Notes: generated by a model from the sequence alone, not told the origin. Counted from the first letter of the stretch, positions 34,457 through 43,624 are shown. The stretch: DNA of 64,000 nucleotides from Pandoraea sp. PE-S2T-3 (GCF_002179965.1 NZ_NGUQ01000018.1:434001-498000); one strand, 5' to 3'. Program-made: numbers and translations.

Positions 34457-35236
34457 ATGCTCAGTAACGCCAGCTCGCCCACCCAGACCGCCGACGCCAC
34501 GCTCGCGCAAAGCGCTTACCTGCGACTGCGCAGCGACATCGTCGACGGCGTGCTGATGCCGGGCGAAAAGCTGCGGGTCGAGCATCTGAAGGATCGGTAT
34601 GCGGTGGGGGCGGGCACCCTGCGCGAAGCACTGGCGTTGCTGGTCGCCGATGCGCTCGTGGTGCAGCAGGGCCATCGGGGGTTTCGGGTAACGCCGATCT
34701 CGCTGGCCGATTTCATCGACATCACCGAGACACGGGTGCAGTTGGAGACGGAGGCGTTGCGCCAGTCCATCACACTGGGCGACGACACGTGGGAAGCGAA
34801 TCTGACGAGCGCGTTTCACCTGCTCACGCTGGCAGAAGAACGTTTGGCCAGTGGTGCAGTGGGCGGAAGTTCTGGTGCGGAAGCCTTCGCGCAGTGGGAA
34901 GAACGCAATCGCGCGTTCCATGAAGTGCTGATCGCCGCGTGTCCGTCACGCTGGCTGCATCACTTTCTCGCAATTCTGTACCGGCAGTCAGAGCGCTACC
35001 GCCGTCTGTCCATCACGCACCAGCCCGTGCCGCGCGATGTGCATGAGGAACATCAGGCCATCTTCGATGCGTGCCTCGCGCGCGATGCGATTAAGGCGTC
35101 CGAGACCCTCGCGGCTCACATCCGCAAGACGCTCGAAGCCGTGCGAGAACTGCCCGACGCCGTCATCAACGCGGCAAACTCTCCCGCACAATCTGCGCGA
35201 AATACTTCGCCCCTAACGGCAGAATCGCGTCGTTGA
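34457..35236 (+). CDS. GntR family regulator (FCD subfamily)
   Basis: A 259-residue regulator: AQSAYLRLRSDIVDGVLMPGEKLR then YAVGAGTLREALALLVADALV form the winged helix (about residues 20-85), and the FCD effector domain has RAFHEVLIAACPSRWL and DVHEEHQAIFDACLARD. The open frame extends 1.3 kb upstream, antisense to the dehydrogenase, but the true start is the ATG at 34457 behind a clear promoter. Its last 71 bases overlap the convergent M20 gene. Likely regulates the divergent aldehyde dehydrogenase and itself. Confidence 0.87.
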   Translation: MLSNASSPTQTADATLAQSAYLRLRSDIVDGVLMPGEKLRVEHLKDRYAVGAGTLREALALLVADALVVQQGHRGFRVTPISLADFIDITETRVQLETEALRQSITLGDDTWEANLTSAFHLLTLAEERLASGAVGGSSGAEAFAQWEERNRAFHEVLIAACPSRWLHHFLAILYRQSERYRRLSITHQPVPRDVHEEHQAIFDACLARDAIKASETLAAHIRKTLEAVRELPDAVINAANSPAQSARNTSPLTAESRR

Positions 35237-36332
35237 AGTCGTAGCAGGCGTTGTGCAGCGGAATCGCGCCGGGTTCATCGCGCGTGCCGTTGCCGATAAA
35301 CGCGAAGTTGCCCGGCAGATGTTGCAGGAACACGCCGAAGTCTTCCGACGCCATCACCGGTGCGATGTTCGCCTCGACCATCGCGTCGCCCGCCACCGCC
35401 CGCGCGGCGCGCACCGCAACGTCAGTGTTCGCCTCCCAGTTCATCGTCGGCGCAAACTCGTGCGTGTACTCGAACTCGCACTGCGCACCGTGCATCGCAC
35501 AGATCCCCATGCAGATGTCACGCATGCGAGTCTCCAACAAGCGCTGCACGTCGGGCGTGTAGCTGCGTGTGTCACCCTTGATCACGACGTTCGTCGGAAT
35601 CGCATTGCGAATACCGTCGGTGATGAATTCCGTACACGACACCACTGCCGACTCGCCCGGGTCCACGCTACGCGACACCACCGTTTGCAGCGCCACCACG
35701 ATCTCGGCACCGATCAGCAGCGGATCGATCCCCATGTGCGGCCGCGCCGCGTGGGTGCCCTTGCCGCGAATCCGAATCACGAAGTTGTCTTCGCTCGCCA
35801 TGATGCCGCCCACGCGCGTGGCAATCTGCCCCGCCGGGATGCCCGGCATGTTGTGCACCCCGTAAATCGCATCGATGGGAAAGCGCGTCAGCAGCCCGTC
35901 GGCAATCATGGCCTTCGCGCCACGGCCATGCTCCTCCGCCGGCTGAAAAATAAAGCGCACCGTGCCGTTGAAGTCGCGTGACTCACATAACAACTTCGCG
36001 GCACCCAGCACCATCGACATATGGCCGTCGTGTCCGCAAGCGTGCATCTTGCCCGCCACCTGCGACGCGTGACCGCGCCCGGGCGCCTGCTCGTTGATGA
36101 GCAACGCGTCCATGTCCGCGCGAATGCCAATCGCCCCCGGTCCATCGCCGACGTTGAGACTCGCCACGACACCCGTGCCGCCGATGCCGCGATGCACGTC
36201 CAGTCCGAAGCTCTCGAGTATCGTGGCCACCGTCTGCGACGTTCTGAGTTCTTCGAAACCCGTCTCCGGGAGACGATGGAACGCATGCCGCCAGTCGGTC
36301 AGTGCCTTCGCGAAATAGGTGTCCTGCGTCAT
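35166..36332 (-). CDS. M20 family amidohydrolase (hippurate hydrolase-like)
   Basis: A 388-residue zinc/manganese amidohydrolase. RHAFHRLPETGFEE at the N-terminus, metal-binding GKMHACGHDGHMSMVLGAA and FIFQPAEEHGRGAKAMI are the M20D family motifs, and MASEDFGVFLQHLPG near the C-terminus carries another ligand. The family removes acyl groups from amino acids. It is the last gene of an operon with a carbamoylase-type hydrolase and diaminopropionate ammonia-lyase, so the substrate is probably an N-acylated or N-carbamoylated diamino acid (inference). Its last 71 bases overlap the convergent GntR gene. Confidence 0.87.
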   Translation of the reverse strand: MTQDTYFAKALTDWRHAFHRLPETGFEELRTSQTVATILESFGLDVHRGIGGTGVVASLNVGDGPGAIGIRADMDALLINEQAPGRGHASQVAGKMHACGHDGHMSMVLGAAKLLCESRDFNGTVRFIFQPAEEHGRGAKAMIADGLLTRFPIDAIYGVHNMPGIPAGQIATRVGGIMASEDNFVIRIRGKGTHAARPHMGIDPLLIGAEIVVALQTVVSRSVDPGESAVVSCTEFITDGIRNAIPTNVVIKGDTRSYTPDVQRLLETRMRDICMGICAMHGAQCEFEYTHEFAPTMNWEANTDVAVRAARAVAGDAMVEANIAPVMASEDFGVFLQHLPGNFAFIGNGTRDEPGAIPLHNACYDFNDAILPLGAKYFAQIVRESLPR

Positions 36333-36393
36333 CTTCGGTCTCTCACAATGTCAATGTGCCGGTGCGGCCGCGGTTAGCGGTGATAGCGGCGAT

Positions 36394-37629
36394 TCAGCGC
36401 GACAACCACGCGCGTTGACGCGACAACACCTCGTCCGCCGTCTCGCCCACGAGTTCAGCGTAGACCGACGGTGCCGTAGCGCCCTCGGTGTTGATCAGCA
36501 ACACTCGCGAAGCACCGTTCAACCCGATCGCCGACGCCCACGCCGGTGATGCTGCTGCCGCCATCAACCCGGCAAGACCCGCCACGCCCGACTCACCGGC
36601 AACAAACGGCACATCGTTCGCGCTACCCTGCGCAAGACGCCGCATCGCATCGACGGCCTGCGCATCGGTCACCGTCATGAATGCATCGACCGAAGATTGC
36701 AGAAAGCGCCACGCCAGCGGCGACGTCTCACCACAGGCTAACCCCGCCATCACCGAATCGACGGTGCCGGTCGCCTGCGCCGCTCGCCCGGCCATCGCGC
36801 TCTGATACAAACAATCGGCTTGTTCCGGTTCAACCACCACAAACGTCGGACGGTTTGCGCCCCACTGCTCCCACAAGTAGCTCGCAACCCCTGCGGCCAG
36901 CCCACCCACGCCGCCTTGAAGGAACACGTGAGTGATAGACGAAGCGTGATCCGCGCGCTGCGAATGTTCGCTCGTCAGCGTCTCGACAACCTCAGCAGCG
37001 ATGGTGCCATAGCCTTGCATCACATCGCGTGGGATCTCTTCGTAACCGTCGTAAGACGTGTCCGAAACCACGTGCCAGCCGTTGCGCTGCGCGAGCGCCG
37101 CCGCCTCGGTCACCGATGCGTCGTAGTTGCCCGCGATGCGCACGATCTGCGCGCCATACGCGGCAATCGCTTGCTCGCGCTCTTCGCTCACGTGCGCATG
37201 CAGCACGATGACGCAACGGCAGCCAACACGCTTGGCCGCAGCGGCCAGCGCGCGGCCGTGATTCCCATCGGTCGCGCTGATCGCCGTGAAGCCCGCGAGC
37301 GCCTCGCGATGCTCACCGGCAAACACGGCCGGTGCCGTGAAGCCCTTGCCCTCGAAGGTCCGCAGAATCAATCGCACGAGGGCAATTGGCGCACCCAGCG
37401 CTTTAAAGCTCCCAAGCGCCGAGCGCAACGCTTCATCCTTCACCAGCACGCTCTGCACGCCCAACGACGCCGCCAGGTCAGGCAATTCGCGCAACGGCGT
37501 GCTACCCGCGTGCAGACCGTCCCATTGCATGAGCCATTCGCGGCTTTGGCCCGCACGGGCGATGCTCATGATGTTCTGAAGTTCGGCGGGATACGACGAG
37601 CGCGACGCCCGAGGATTCACGTACAGCAT
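36394..37629 (-). CDS. dpaL: Diaminopropionate ammonia-lyase
   Basis: A 411-residue PLP fold-II enzyme that converts 2,3-diaminopropionate to pyruvate and ammonia. Lys76 in ALGSFKALGAP binds PLP; ISATDGNHGRALAAAAKRVG and VSDTSYDGYEEIPRDVMQGYG are family blocks matching E. coli YgeX. The ATG has CGGAG about 8 bases upstream; an in-frame start 27 codons earlier is not family-like. Neighbours, a carbamoylase-type hydrolase upstream and an M20 hydrolase downstream, parallel the E. coli ygeX-ygeY arrangement. Confidence 0.9.
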   Translation of the reverse strand: MLYVNPRASRSSYPAELQNIMSIARAGQSREWLMQWDGLHAGSTPLRELPDLAASLGVQSVLVKDEALRSALGSFKALGAPIALVRLILRTFEGKGFTAPAVFAGEHREALAGFTAISATDGNHGRALAAAAKRVGCRCVIVLHAHVSEEREQAIAAYGAQIVRIAGNYDASVTEAAALAQRNGWHVVSDTSYDGYEEIPRDVMQGYGTIAAEVVETLTSEHSQRADHASSITHVFLQGGVGGLAAGVASYLWEQWGANRPTFVVVEPEQADCLYQSAMAGRAAQATGTVDSVMAGLACGETSPLAWRFLQSSVDAFMTVTDAQAVDAMRRLAQGSANDVPFVAGESGVAGLAGLMAAAASPAWASAIGLNGASRVLLINTEGATAPSVYAELVGETADEVLSRQRAWLSR

Positions 37630-37690
37630 GGGGGGACTCCGGTATTTCAATAGTGGGGGCAGCGATGCAAAGCCCTGACGCGACGCTCGC

Positions 37691-38998
37691 TCAACCGAGC
37701 GACAAGACACCCAGCCGCTGCGCGACCACGTCGAGCAGCACCTCGGCCCCGCTGACCAGTTGTGCGTCGTCGGTATGCTCGCGCGGGTTGTGGCTGATGC
37801 CGCCGCGGCTCGGCACGAAGATCATCGCGGCGGGGGCAATACGCGAAATCATCTGCGCGTCGTGACCCGCGCCCGAGGTCATCCGCTTGTACGACAGGCC
37901 CCGCTTCTCGGTGCAGGCGGCGATGACATCCGCCAGTGCGGCGTCGAACACGACCGGCGAGAAGCGTGCGAAACGTTCCGTCGTGACACGCACGCCTTCT
38001 TCCTGCGCGATTTGCGTCAGGAACTCGGCTAGTCGCGCCTCGCCAGCAGCCAGACGCTGCTCGTCCGGGTCTCGCATATCGACCGTGAACACGGCCTTGC
38101 GCGGGATCACGTTGATCACGCCCGGTGACAGCTGCAACGTGCCGACCGTGGCGAGCGTCGTGCCCGAGTCGCGTGCGATGCGGCGCAATTCCGTCACCAC
38201 GGCCGCAGCCACATAACCCGCATCGTGTCGCAGATGCGTGGGCGTCGTGCCTGCGTGATTGGCGTTGCCGTCAATGGTGATCTGCTGCCACGAGATGCCT
38301 TGCAGGTTTTCCACCACGCCGATGGCCAGACCCTCCGCTTCCAGAATCGGCCCCTGCTCGATGTGAAGTTCGAGATATTCATGCGGCACCAGCGTGCCGG
38401 GTGCCATGTCACCGGCGTAGCCGATGCGCACCAACTCGTCGCCGAGCCGTGCACCATCAGTGCCGATCGCGTCCAACGCTTCGTCGAGCGAGAACCCGCC
38501 CGCATGGACCAGCGAGCCCATCATGTCGGGGTGGAAACGCGCGCCTTCCTCATTGGTGAACGCCACCACCGTGATCGGGCGCGACGGCACCATGCCCGCC
38601 TCGCGGAACGCCCGCGCGACGGCCAGTCCGCCGAGCACACCGTAGCAACCGTCGAGGGCACCGGCATTGACGACGGTGTCGATATGCGAGCCCATCATGA
38701 GCGGGCGCAGCGCCTTGCCCTCGGCATCCGTCGCGTCGGACGGCAGCGTGCCGAAGATGTTGCCGATGCGGTCGACCTGAATGTCGAGATCGAGCTCGCG
38801 CATCCACGCGACGACCTGATCGCGGCCCGCCTTCTCGGCGTCGGTGAGGGCCACACGGGTGCGGCCGCCGTTGACCGGGTCCGCACCGATCTCGCCCAGT
38901 GCGCGCAGTTGTTGCAGCAACACGGGCCCGTTAAGACGGAGCGGGGAAATCAGGGAGGTCGCGGAACCGGCGGAGGAAGTGTGTTCGTTGTCGGACAT
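37691..38998 (-). CDS. Zn-dependent hydrolase (N-carbamoyl-amino acid / allantoate amidohydrolase type)
   Basis: A 435-residue M20 hydrolase of the carbamoylase branch. GSHIDTVVNAGALDGCYGVLGG, VVAFTNEEGARFHPDMMGS and YLELHIEQGPILE carry the metal ligands and the signature of beta-ureidopropionase, allantoate hydrolase and L-carbamoylase. It is first in the operon with dpaL and the M20 amidohydrolase, divergent from an AsnC-type regulator. Release of a carbamoyl group before the lyase step is the natural reading; the exact substrate is unknown. Confidence 0.87.
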   Translation of the reverse strand: MSDNEHTSSAGSATSLISPLRLNGPVLLQQLRALGEIGADPVNGGRTRVALTDAEKAGRDQVVAWMRELDLDIQVDRIGNIFGTLPSDATDAEGKALRPLMMGSHIDTVVNAGALDGCYGVLGGLAVARAFREAGMVPSRPITVVAFTNEEGARFHPDMMGSLVHAGGFSLDEALDAIGTDGARLGDELVRIGYAGDMAPGTLVPHEYLELHIEQGPILEAEGLAIGVVENLQGISWQQITIDGNANHAGTTPTHLRHDAGYVAAAVVTELRRIARDSGTTLATVGTLQLSPGVINVIPRKAVFTVDMRDPDEQRLAAGEARLAEFLTQIAQEEGVRVTTERFARFSPVVFDAALADVIAACTEKRGLSYKRMTSGAGHDAQMISRIAPAAMIFVPSRGGISHNPREHTDDAQLVSGAEVLLDVVAQRLGVLSLG

Positions 38999-39169
38999 GA
39001 GACGGTGGAGTTGTGGTCCTGCGTGTGACGTGAGCGCCGTGATAACGCGCCCCTGTGCAAGTGGCGAGTTACCGCTGGCGGAGTATCATCGGATGCCCTG
39101 AATAATATTCCGGACCACGCGTACGATTCGCGCGTTTTTGCGTATCCAATCGAATTTTTATTGCGCACC

Positions 39170-39643
39170 ATGCCCCTCGACAGCTACGACATCGCCCTGC
39201 TCGCCGCGATTCAGCAAGACTCGACGACACCGCAGCATGCCCTCGGCGCACAAGTGAACCTGTCGTCCGCCGCCGTCAACCGCCGATTGAAGAAGCTCGC
39301 CGACGAGGGCGTGACGCGCAAGACCGTGTCGCTGATCGACCCGGCGCGCGTGGGATATCCGCTCACGATCATCACCGAGATCGAAGTCGAGAACGAACGG
39401 CTCGACCTGCTCGATGCCATGCGGCGCAGCTTTCTCGCGTGCCCGCAGGTGCAGCAGTGCTACTACGTCGCTGGCGAGTGCGACTTCGTGGTGATCATGG
39501 TCGTGCGGGACATGGCGCAGTACACCGAACTCACGCGTGCGCTCTTCTTCGAGACCAACAACGTGAAACGCTTCAAGACGCTCGTGTCCATGAGCAACGT
39601 GAAGGTCGGTCTGGAAGTGCCGATGGACGGACTGAGCGGCTGA
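39170..39643 (+). CDS. Lrp/AsnC family regulator
   Basis: A 157-residue feast/famine regulator: an N-terminal HTH (LDSYDIALLAAIQQDSTTPQ, then LSSAAVNRRLKKLADEGVT) and a C-terminal RAM effector domain (about residues 65-150; CYYVAGECDFVVIMVVRDM). The ATG at 39170 is preferred over a TTG 9 bases upstream. It is divergent from the carbamoylase-dpaL-M20 operon with 171 bases between, which makes it the probable amino-acid-responsive regulator of that operon. An inverted ACGCG...CGCGT at 39117-39135 lies in the shared promoter region. Confidence 0.88.
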   Translation: MPLDSYDIALLAAIQQDSTTPQHALGAQVNLSSAAVNRRLKKLADEGVTRKTVSLIDPARVGYPLTIITEIEVENERLDLLDAMRRSFLACPQVQQCYYVAGECDFVVIMVVRDMAQYTELTRALFFETNNVKRFKTLVSMSNVKVGLEVPMDGLSG

Positions 39644-39664
39644 GCTCACTTCAAGTCGACCGCA

Positions 39665-40630
39665 TCACCGCATTTCCGCGCGAAGCTCGCGCACGCCACG
39701 TCCCAGCTTGCGACGCAGCAGCGTGCGCAACGTCGCCGAATCGGCGTAGCCCACTTCGGTCGCAATCGTCTCGAGATCGCAGCCGGTAGAGACGAGATGC
39801 TGCGCGCGTTCGATACGCAAGTCCTGAAAAAACGCCAGCGGCGATTTGCCGAGCACCGCCTCGGTACGGCGCTGCAACGTACGCGGTCCGACGGCCAGCG
39901 CACGGGCCGCGTCCTGAAGCGAAAAACCCGCTGAGAGATGCTCGCGCGCCCAGCGCTCGAACTTCGCAATCAACGGGTCGGCATTGGCCAGAAAGTCGGG
40001 AATCACATATCTGGCCTGCGACGAGCGCGTGTCGATCAGCATCAGACGCGCGACCAGCGCGGCCAACTCGGGGCTCGCCTGCCGCACCAGCCAGAGCGCC
40101 AGATCGAGGTGCCCCATCATCGCGCCGGCCGTCACGATCCGGTCGGATGCCACCAGCATTCTCGAATCGTCGAGATCGACCGCCGGGTATCGCTGCCGGA
40201 AGAACGGCGCCAACGACCACGTTGTCGTCGCCGTGCGCTGATTCAGCAAGCCGGTTTCCGCGAGCAGGAACGTGCCGATACACGCGGCGGCGATGCCGCT
40301 ATTCCCCACGTCGTGCCAGCGCCGGATATGTCCGACAGCATCCCGCACGTCGGCGCGCGCCAACGCTTCGGCCAGCGGGTCGGGTTGCTTGGTGTTGAGC
40401 GCCGGCACGACGACCCAGTCCGCCTGATGCAGGGCGTTCGCCGACGCCACCGGCAGCGAGAACCCCAATGCCGTGCGAATGTTTCTGCGCACGCCCACGA
40501 CGTGGACGTCGAACGGCGGCGTCGGAAAACCCTGCATGGCCGCGAGTTCGTTGGCGGTGGAGAACGTATCCATCAACACCGTCAGCCCCGTGTCGAATAC
40601 GCCGTCGAGCGCAAGAATGGCAAGCTTCAT
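39665..40630 (-). CDS. GlxA-type regulator: DJ-1/PfpI domain plus AraC HTH
   Basis: A 321-residue regulator. The N-terminal half (about residues 1-190) has the class I glutamine amidotransferase/PfpI fold (MKLAILALDGVFDTGLTVLMD; WVVVPALNTKQPD), with AACIGTFLLAETGLL at the nucleophile-elbow region. The C-terminal half has two AraC helix-turn-helix units (FSLQDAARALAVGPRTLQRR; VGYADSATLRTLLRRKLG). The ATG at 40630 starts the conserved domain; an upstream start adds 17 non-family residues. It is divergent from the cysteine-synthase-like gene. Confidence 0.87.
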   Translation of the reverse strand: MKLAILALDGVFDTGLTVLMDTFSTANELAAMQGFPTPPFDVHVVGVRRNIRTALGFSLPVASANALHQADWVVVPALNTKQPDPLAEALARADVRDAVGHIRRWHDVGNSGIAAACIGTFLLAETGLLNQRTATTTWSLAPFFRQRYPAVDLDDSRMLVASDRIVTAGAMMGHLDLALWLVRQASPELAALVARLMLIDTRSSQARYVIPDFLANADPLIAKFERWAREHLSAGFSLQDAARALAVGPRTLQRRTEAVLGKSPLAFFQDLRIERAQHLVSTGCDLETIATEVGYADSATLRTLLRRKLGRGVRELRAEMR

Positions 40631-40754
40631 GTCGCAAATGACTCGAATAATGTCATTCCCGACTATAGTTTGCGTCGCCATCCGGGTCTAGACTTTGTTG
40701 TGACGCGGCCCCGACGGCCGCCCCTGAAAGACACGAGACCCGCGAGCGCCCCCC

Positions 40755-41696
40755 ATGAATGCTTCCCCGACGTCCATCCTCGACACCATCGGCAACACCC
40801 CGCTATTGCCGCTTCGGCATGTCTTGCCCGCCAACGGCGCAAGAATCCTGCTGAAACTCGAAACGCAGAACCCGACCGGCAGCATGAAAGACCGTATGGC
40901 GCTGGCGATGATCGAAGCCCCCGAGTCTGACGGACGCCTGCCGCCCGGCGGTGCCGTCGTGGAATACACCGGTGGCAGCACGGGCGTCTCGCTAGCGCTC
41001 ATCTGTGCGGTGAAGAAGCACCCGCTGCATATCGTGACGTCCGACGCGTTTTCGAAGGAAAAGCTCGACCACATGCGGTTGCTCGGTGCCAGGCTCACGC
41101 TGATTCCGAGTGACAACGGCAAGCAGACGGCACGGCTGACGAAGGACATGATCCGTGAAGCCCATCGCATCGCCGACGAGACGGGCGCGTATCTCACGTC
41201 GCAGATGGAGAACACCGATCAGTTGCACGCGTACACGTTAATGGCCGACGAAATCTGGACGCAGACCGGCGGCCGTATCGACGGCTTCGTGCAGAGTGTG
41301 GGCACCGCCGCGTCGTTGCGCGGTATCGCCGAAGCGCTGCGTCAGCGCGATGCGAACATTCGGATGGTGGCCGTGGAGCCAGCCGAGTCGGCGGTGTTGT
41401 CGGGCGGCCCGTCCGGTGCGCACAAGATCGACGGTATCGGTGCGGGCTATGTGGTGCCGCTCTGGCGCGACGATATTGCGAACGGCATCGAGCGCGTCAC
41501 GACCGACGAGGCGAAAGCCATGGCGTTTCGACTGGCCGCCGAGGAAGGGCTGTTTTGTGGCACGTCCACGGGTGCGAATGTGACGGCAGCGCTACGCCTT
41601 GCCGAGCGGCTCGGCCCCGATGCGACCGTCGTCACCATCATGTGCGATACAGGCATGAAGTATCTGAAGACGTTTGCCGAACATCTGACGCCATAA
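40755..41696 (+). CDS. Cysteine synthase-like PLP enzyme
   Basis: A 313-residue fold-II PLP enzyme. Lys45 in NPTGSMKDRMA binds PLP, EYTGGSTGVSLALICA is the substrate loop, and SVGTAASLRGIAEALR binds the PLP phosphate. The canonical cysteine synthase loop is TSGNTG; here it is TGGSTG, seen in several divergent members of the family. So the true donor/acceptor pair may differ from O-acetylserine plus sulfide. It is divergent from a GlxA-type regulator that probably controls it. The convergent MarR-GNAT gene follows after a hairpin. Confidence 0.85.
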   Translation: MNASPTSILDTIGNTPLLPLRHVLPANGARILLKLETQNPTGSMKDRMALAMIEAPESDGRLPPGGAVVEYTGGSTGVSLALICAVKKHPLHIVTSDAFSKEKLDHMRLLGARLTLIPSDNGKQTARLTKDMIREAHRIADETGAYLTSQMENTDQLHAYTLMADEIWTQTGGRIDGFVQSVGTAASLRGIAEALRQRDANIRMVAVEPAESAVLSGGPSGAHKIDGIGAGYVVPLWRDDIANGIERVTTDEAKAMAFRLAAEEGLFCGTSTGANVTAALRLAERLGPDATVVTIMCDTGMKYLKTFAEHLTP

Positions 41697-41705
41697 ACAC
41701 TTGGG

Positions 41706-41730
41706 GCGCGGCGAGTCTTACTTGCCGCGC
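41706..41730. terminator. Bidirectional terminator hairpin
   Basis: GCGCGGCGAGT pairs with ACTTGCCGCGC across a 3-base loop (11 pairs, one G-U). It spans the gap between the cysteine-synthase-like stop and the convergent MarR-GNAT stop, overlapping the end of the latter. Confidence 0.6.
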
Positions 41731-42689
41731 ATGCGCGTGAACCGCTGCTCGGTAACCTCGGTTCCCCACTGCGCGCCCGTCGACTCGGCGGCCAGTTCAA
41801 AGCCGAACGATTCGTAGAGATGACGCGCAGCGTCCAGTCCCTTGAACGTCCACAGATAAGTCTCGCGGAAACGCTCATCGACGAACTGCATGGCGTGCGA
41901 CATCAACTGCCGTCCGATACCTGTCCCACGCAAAGAATCGTCCACGATGAACCACCGCAAATGCGCCACGCCGGTAGCGAAATCGCCGTCGATGGCGAGC
42001 GATGCCAGCGTGCGCCCCTGCTCGACGCAAAGCCAAATTGCCTTGCCCTCGGCAGGCAGCGCCCCGGCAAATTCCGCCAGTTCCGTGGCGACCTTCTTCT
42101 CGAAGAACGCGCCGAAGCCCCAGTGCTCCGCGTAAAACCGCGCGTGCAGGCTCGCGATATCGCCAATGCAGCCGGGCACGTAGCCCTGCTGTACTGACGG
42201 TCCCTCGGCGCTCATGCCGGTCGACTTCGCCACGTTGTCGAGCGCCAGTGCGTCGGCATACAGCGCCAGCGAGCGAATCAACGCCTGCTGATCGGCCGGT
42301 ACCAGACGCCGCAGCGCGTTGGAGACCTGATCGGTCGCAAACCGGTCGATCCGCTTGCGCAGCGCCTGCCCGGCCGGGGTCAGTTGCAGCGCGTACGTCC
42401 GGGCGTCGTCCTTCGACGCCACACGGGTGACGAGCCCGCAAGCTTCCAGCTTGGCGAGTTGACGGCTGGTGTTCGACTTGTCGAGCCGCAGCAGACCGCC
42501 CAGATCCTTCGCGCTGACGCCCGGGTTTGCGCCAATCTCGATGACCGCATGGACGGCCGACGGCGCCAGATCGCTGTCGGCCAGCGTCGTGCGCATGAAG
42601 CCAAGCTCGCGCACCAGCTTGCGCGAAAACTCCCGCAGTTCGAGAATCGTGGCGTCTCGCGAGCCAGCGTTCAGGTCGGTGATATCCAT
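41718..42689 (-). CDS. MarR regulator fused to a GNAT acetyltransferase
   Basis: A 323-residue fusion. Residues about 15-145 form a MarR winged helix (SAVHAVIEIGANPGVSAKDL, LDKSNTSRQLAKLEACGL, DDARTYALQLTPAGQ). Residues about 170-318 form a GNAT domain with the acetyl-CoA loop DDSLRGTGIGRQLMSHAM. Such fusions are a known class in bacteria; the GNAT part may sense or modify a small amine that relieves repression. The ATG at 42689 is chosen because upstream residues run through its operators. Two matched palindromes lie 26-62 bases upstream. Its MarR half is clearly related to the free-standing MarR at 45827. Confidence 0.87.
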   Translation of the reverse strand: MDITDLNAGSRDATILELREFSRKLVRELGFMRTTLADSDLAPSAVHAVIEIGANPGVSAKDLGGLLRLDKSNTSRQLAKLEACGLVTRVASKDDARTYALQLTPAGQALRKRIDRFATDQVSNALRRLVPADQQALIRSLALYADALALDNVAKSTGMSAEGPSVQQGYVPGCIGDIASLHARFYAEHWGFGAFFEKKVATELAEFAGALPAEGKAIWLCVEQGRTLASLAIDGDFATGVAHLRWFIVDDSLRGTGIGRQLMSHAMQFVDERFRETYLWTFKGLDAARHLYESFGFELAAESTGAQWGTEVTEQRFTRMRGK

Positions 42690-42714
42690 GGCACGGGGCA
42701 GATTGGCTGAATTA

Positions 42715-42751
42715 GTTGCGCTTCGCAACAATATAGTTGCATAGTGCAACT
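42715..42751. promoter_or_regulatory. Two matched MarR-type operators
   Basis: GTTGCG-ctt-CGCAAC (42715-42729) and AGTTGCA-tag-TGCAACT (42735-42751) are perfect inverted repeats with 3-base spacers. Their centres are 21 bases apart, two helical turns, so bound dimers would lie on one face of the DNA. They sit before the MarR-GNAT start, so autoregulation is likely. The same GTTGYR-N3-YRCAAC pattern occurs before the related MarR gene at 45827. Confidence 0.7.
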
Positions 42752-42919
42752 TATGCAAGGCGGAAATTTACCGGATCGCTAGCGCGATGCGCTCATTTGC
42801 GCCGTCGCTTTTGATGGAGAATTGTCGCGTTTTGTCGACACGCCGTCGCAACGCGCGAGAAGCCACTAAACTGCTGGCCGAAGCTGCCCTCTCTCCCCCC
42901 GTCCGTTGCCATCTCGAAA

Positions 42920-43624
42920 ATGCCCACCAGGATCCTTCTCGTCGAAGACGACGCGCGCCTCTCAGCCCTGGTCGCCGGCTATCTGCAAAAGCATGGCTAC
43001 CAGGTCGATACCGTGCTCGACGGGGCCCGCGCGGTGCAGGCGATCATCAAACGCCGTCCCGATCTGGTCATCCTCGACGTGAACCTGCCCGGCAAAGACG
43101 GGTTTCAGGTGTGCCGAGAAGCGCGCGAGCATTACGACGGCATCGTCATCATGGTGACCGCACGCGACGAGGAGTTCGACGAAGTACTCGGGCTGGAATT
43201 GGGTGCCGACGATTACGTGCACAAGCCGGTGCAGCCCCGCGTGCTGCTCGCACGGATCAAGGCGCAACTGCGCCGCAACGTGCAGCGGCCCTCATCGGCG
43301 GCGCAGCCGGAATCGATCACCTTCGGCAAGTTCAGGATCGACCGTGGCAACCGCACGGTGACGCTGCCCGATGGCACCACCCCGGATCTGACCTCGGCGG
43401 AGTTCGACCTGCTGTGGGCGTTGGCGCGCTCCGCCGGGCAGGTGGTCACGCGAGACGATCTGGTGCGGCAACTGCGCGGCGTCGAATTCGACGGGGTCGA
43501 CCGCTCGGTCGACGGTGGCATTTACAAGCTGCGCCGCAAGCTGGGCGACGACACCACGCCGCCCCAGCGCATTCTGACCGTGCGCGGCAAGGGCTATCAG
43601 CTCAACAAATCGGATTGGGACTGA
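42920..43624 (+). CDS. OmpR-family response regulator (RstA-like)
   Basis: A 234-residue two-domain regulator: a receiver (phosphoacceptor Asp53 in VILDVNLPG; Asp10/Asp11 acidic pocket; KP motif in DDYVHKPV) and a C-terminal winged helix (about residues 130-230; LTSAEFDLLWALARSAGQVV, RSVDGGIYKLRRKLGDD, TVRGKGYQL). Architecture and the RSVDGGIYKLRRKLG block resemble RstA. It pairs with the histidine kinase 138 bases downstream. Targets are unknown. Confidence 0.9.
   Translation: MPTRILLVEDDARLSALVAGYLQKHGYQVDTVLDGARAVQAIIKRRPDLVILDVNLPGKDGFQVCREAREHYDGIVIMVTARDEEFDEVLGLELGADDYVHKPVQPRVLLARIKAQLRRNVQRPSSAAQPESITFGKFRIDRGNRTVTLPDGTTPDLTSAEFDLLWALARSAGQVVTRDDLVRQLRGVEFDGVDRSVDGGIYKLRRKLGDDTTPPQRILTVRGKGYQLNKSDWD

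Noticed and set aside
39117-39135. ACGCG...CGCGT repeat as AsnC operator
   Set aside because: Only 5-base GC-only arms; too common in such DNA to list as a feature, mentioned only in the regulator entry.
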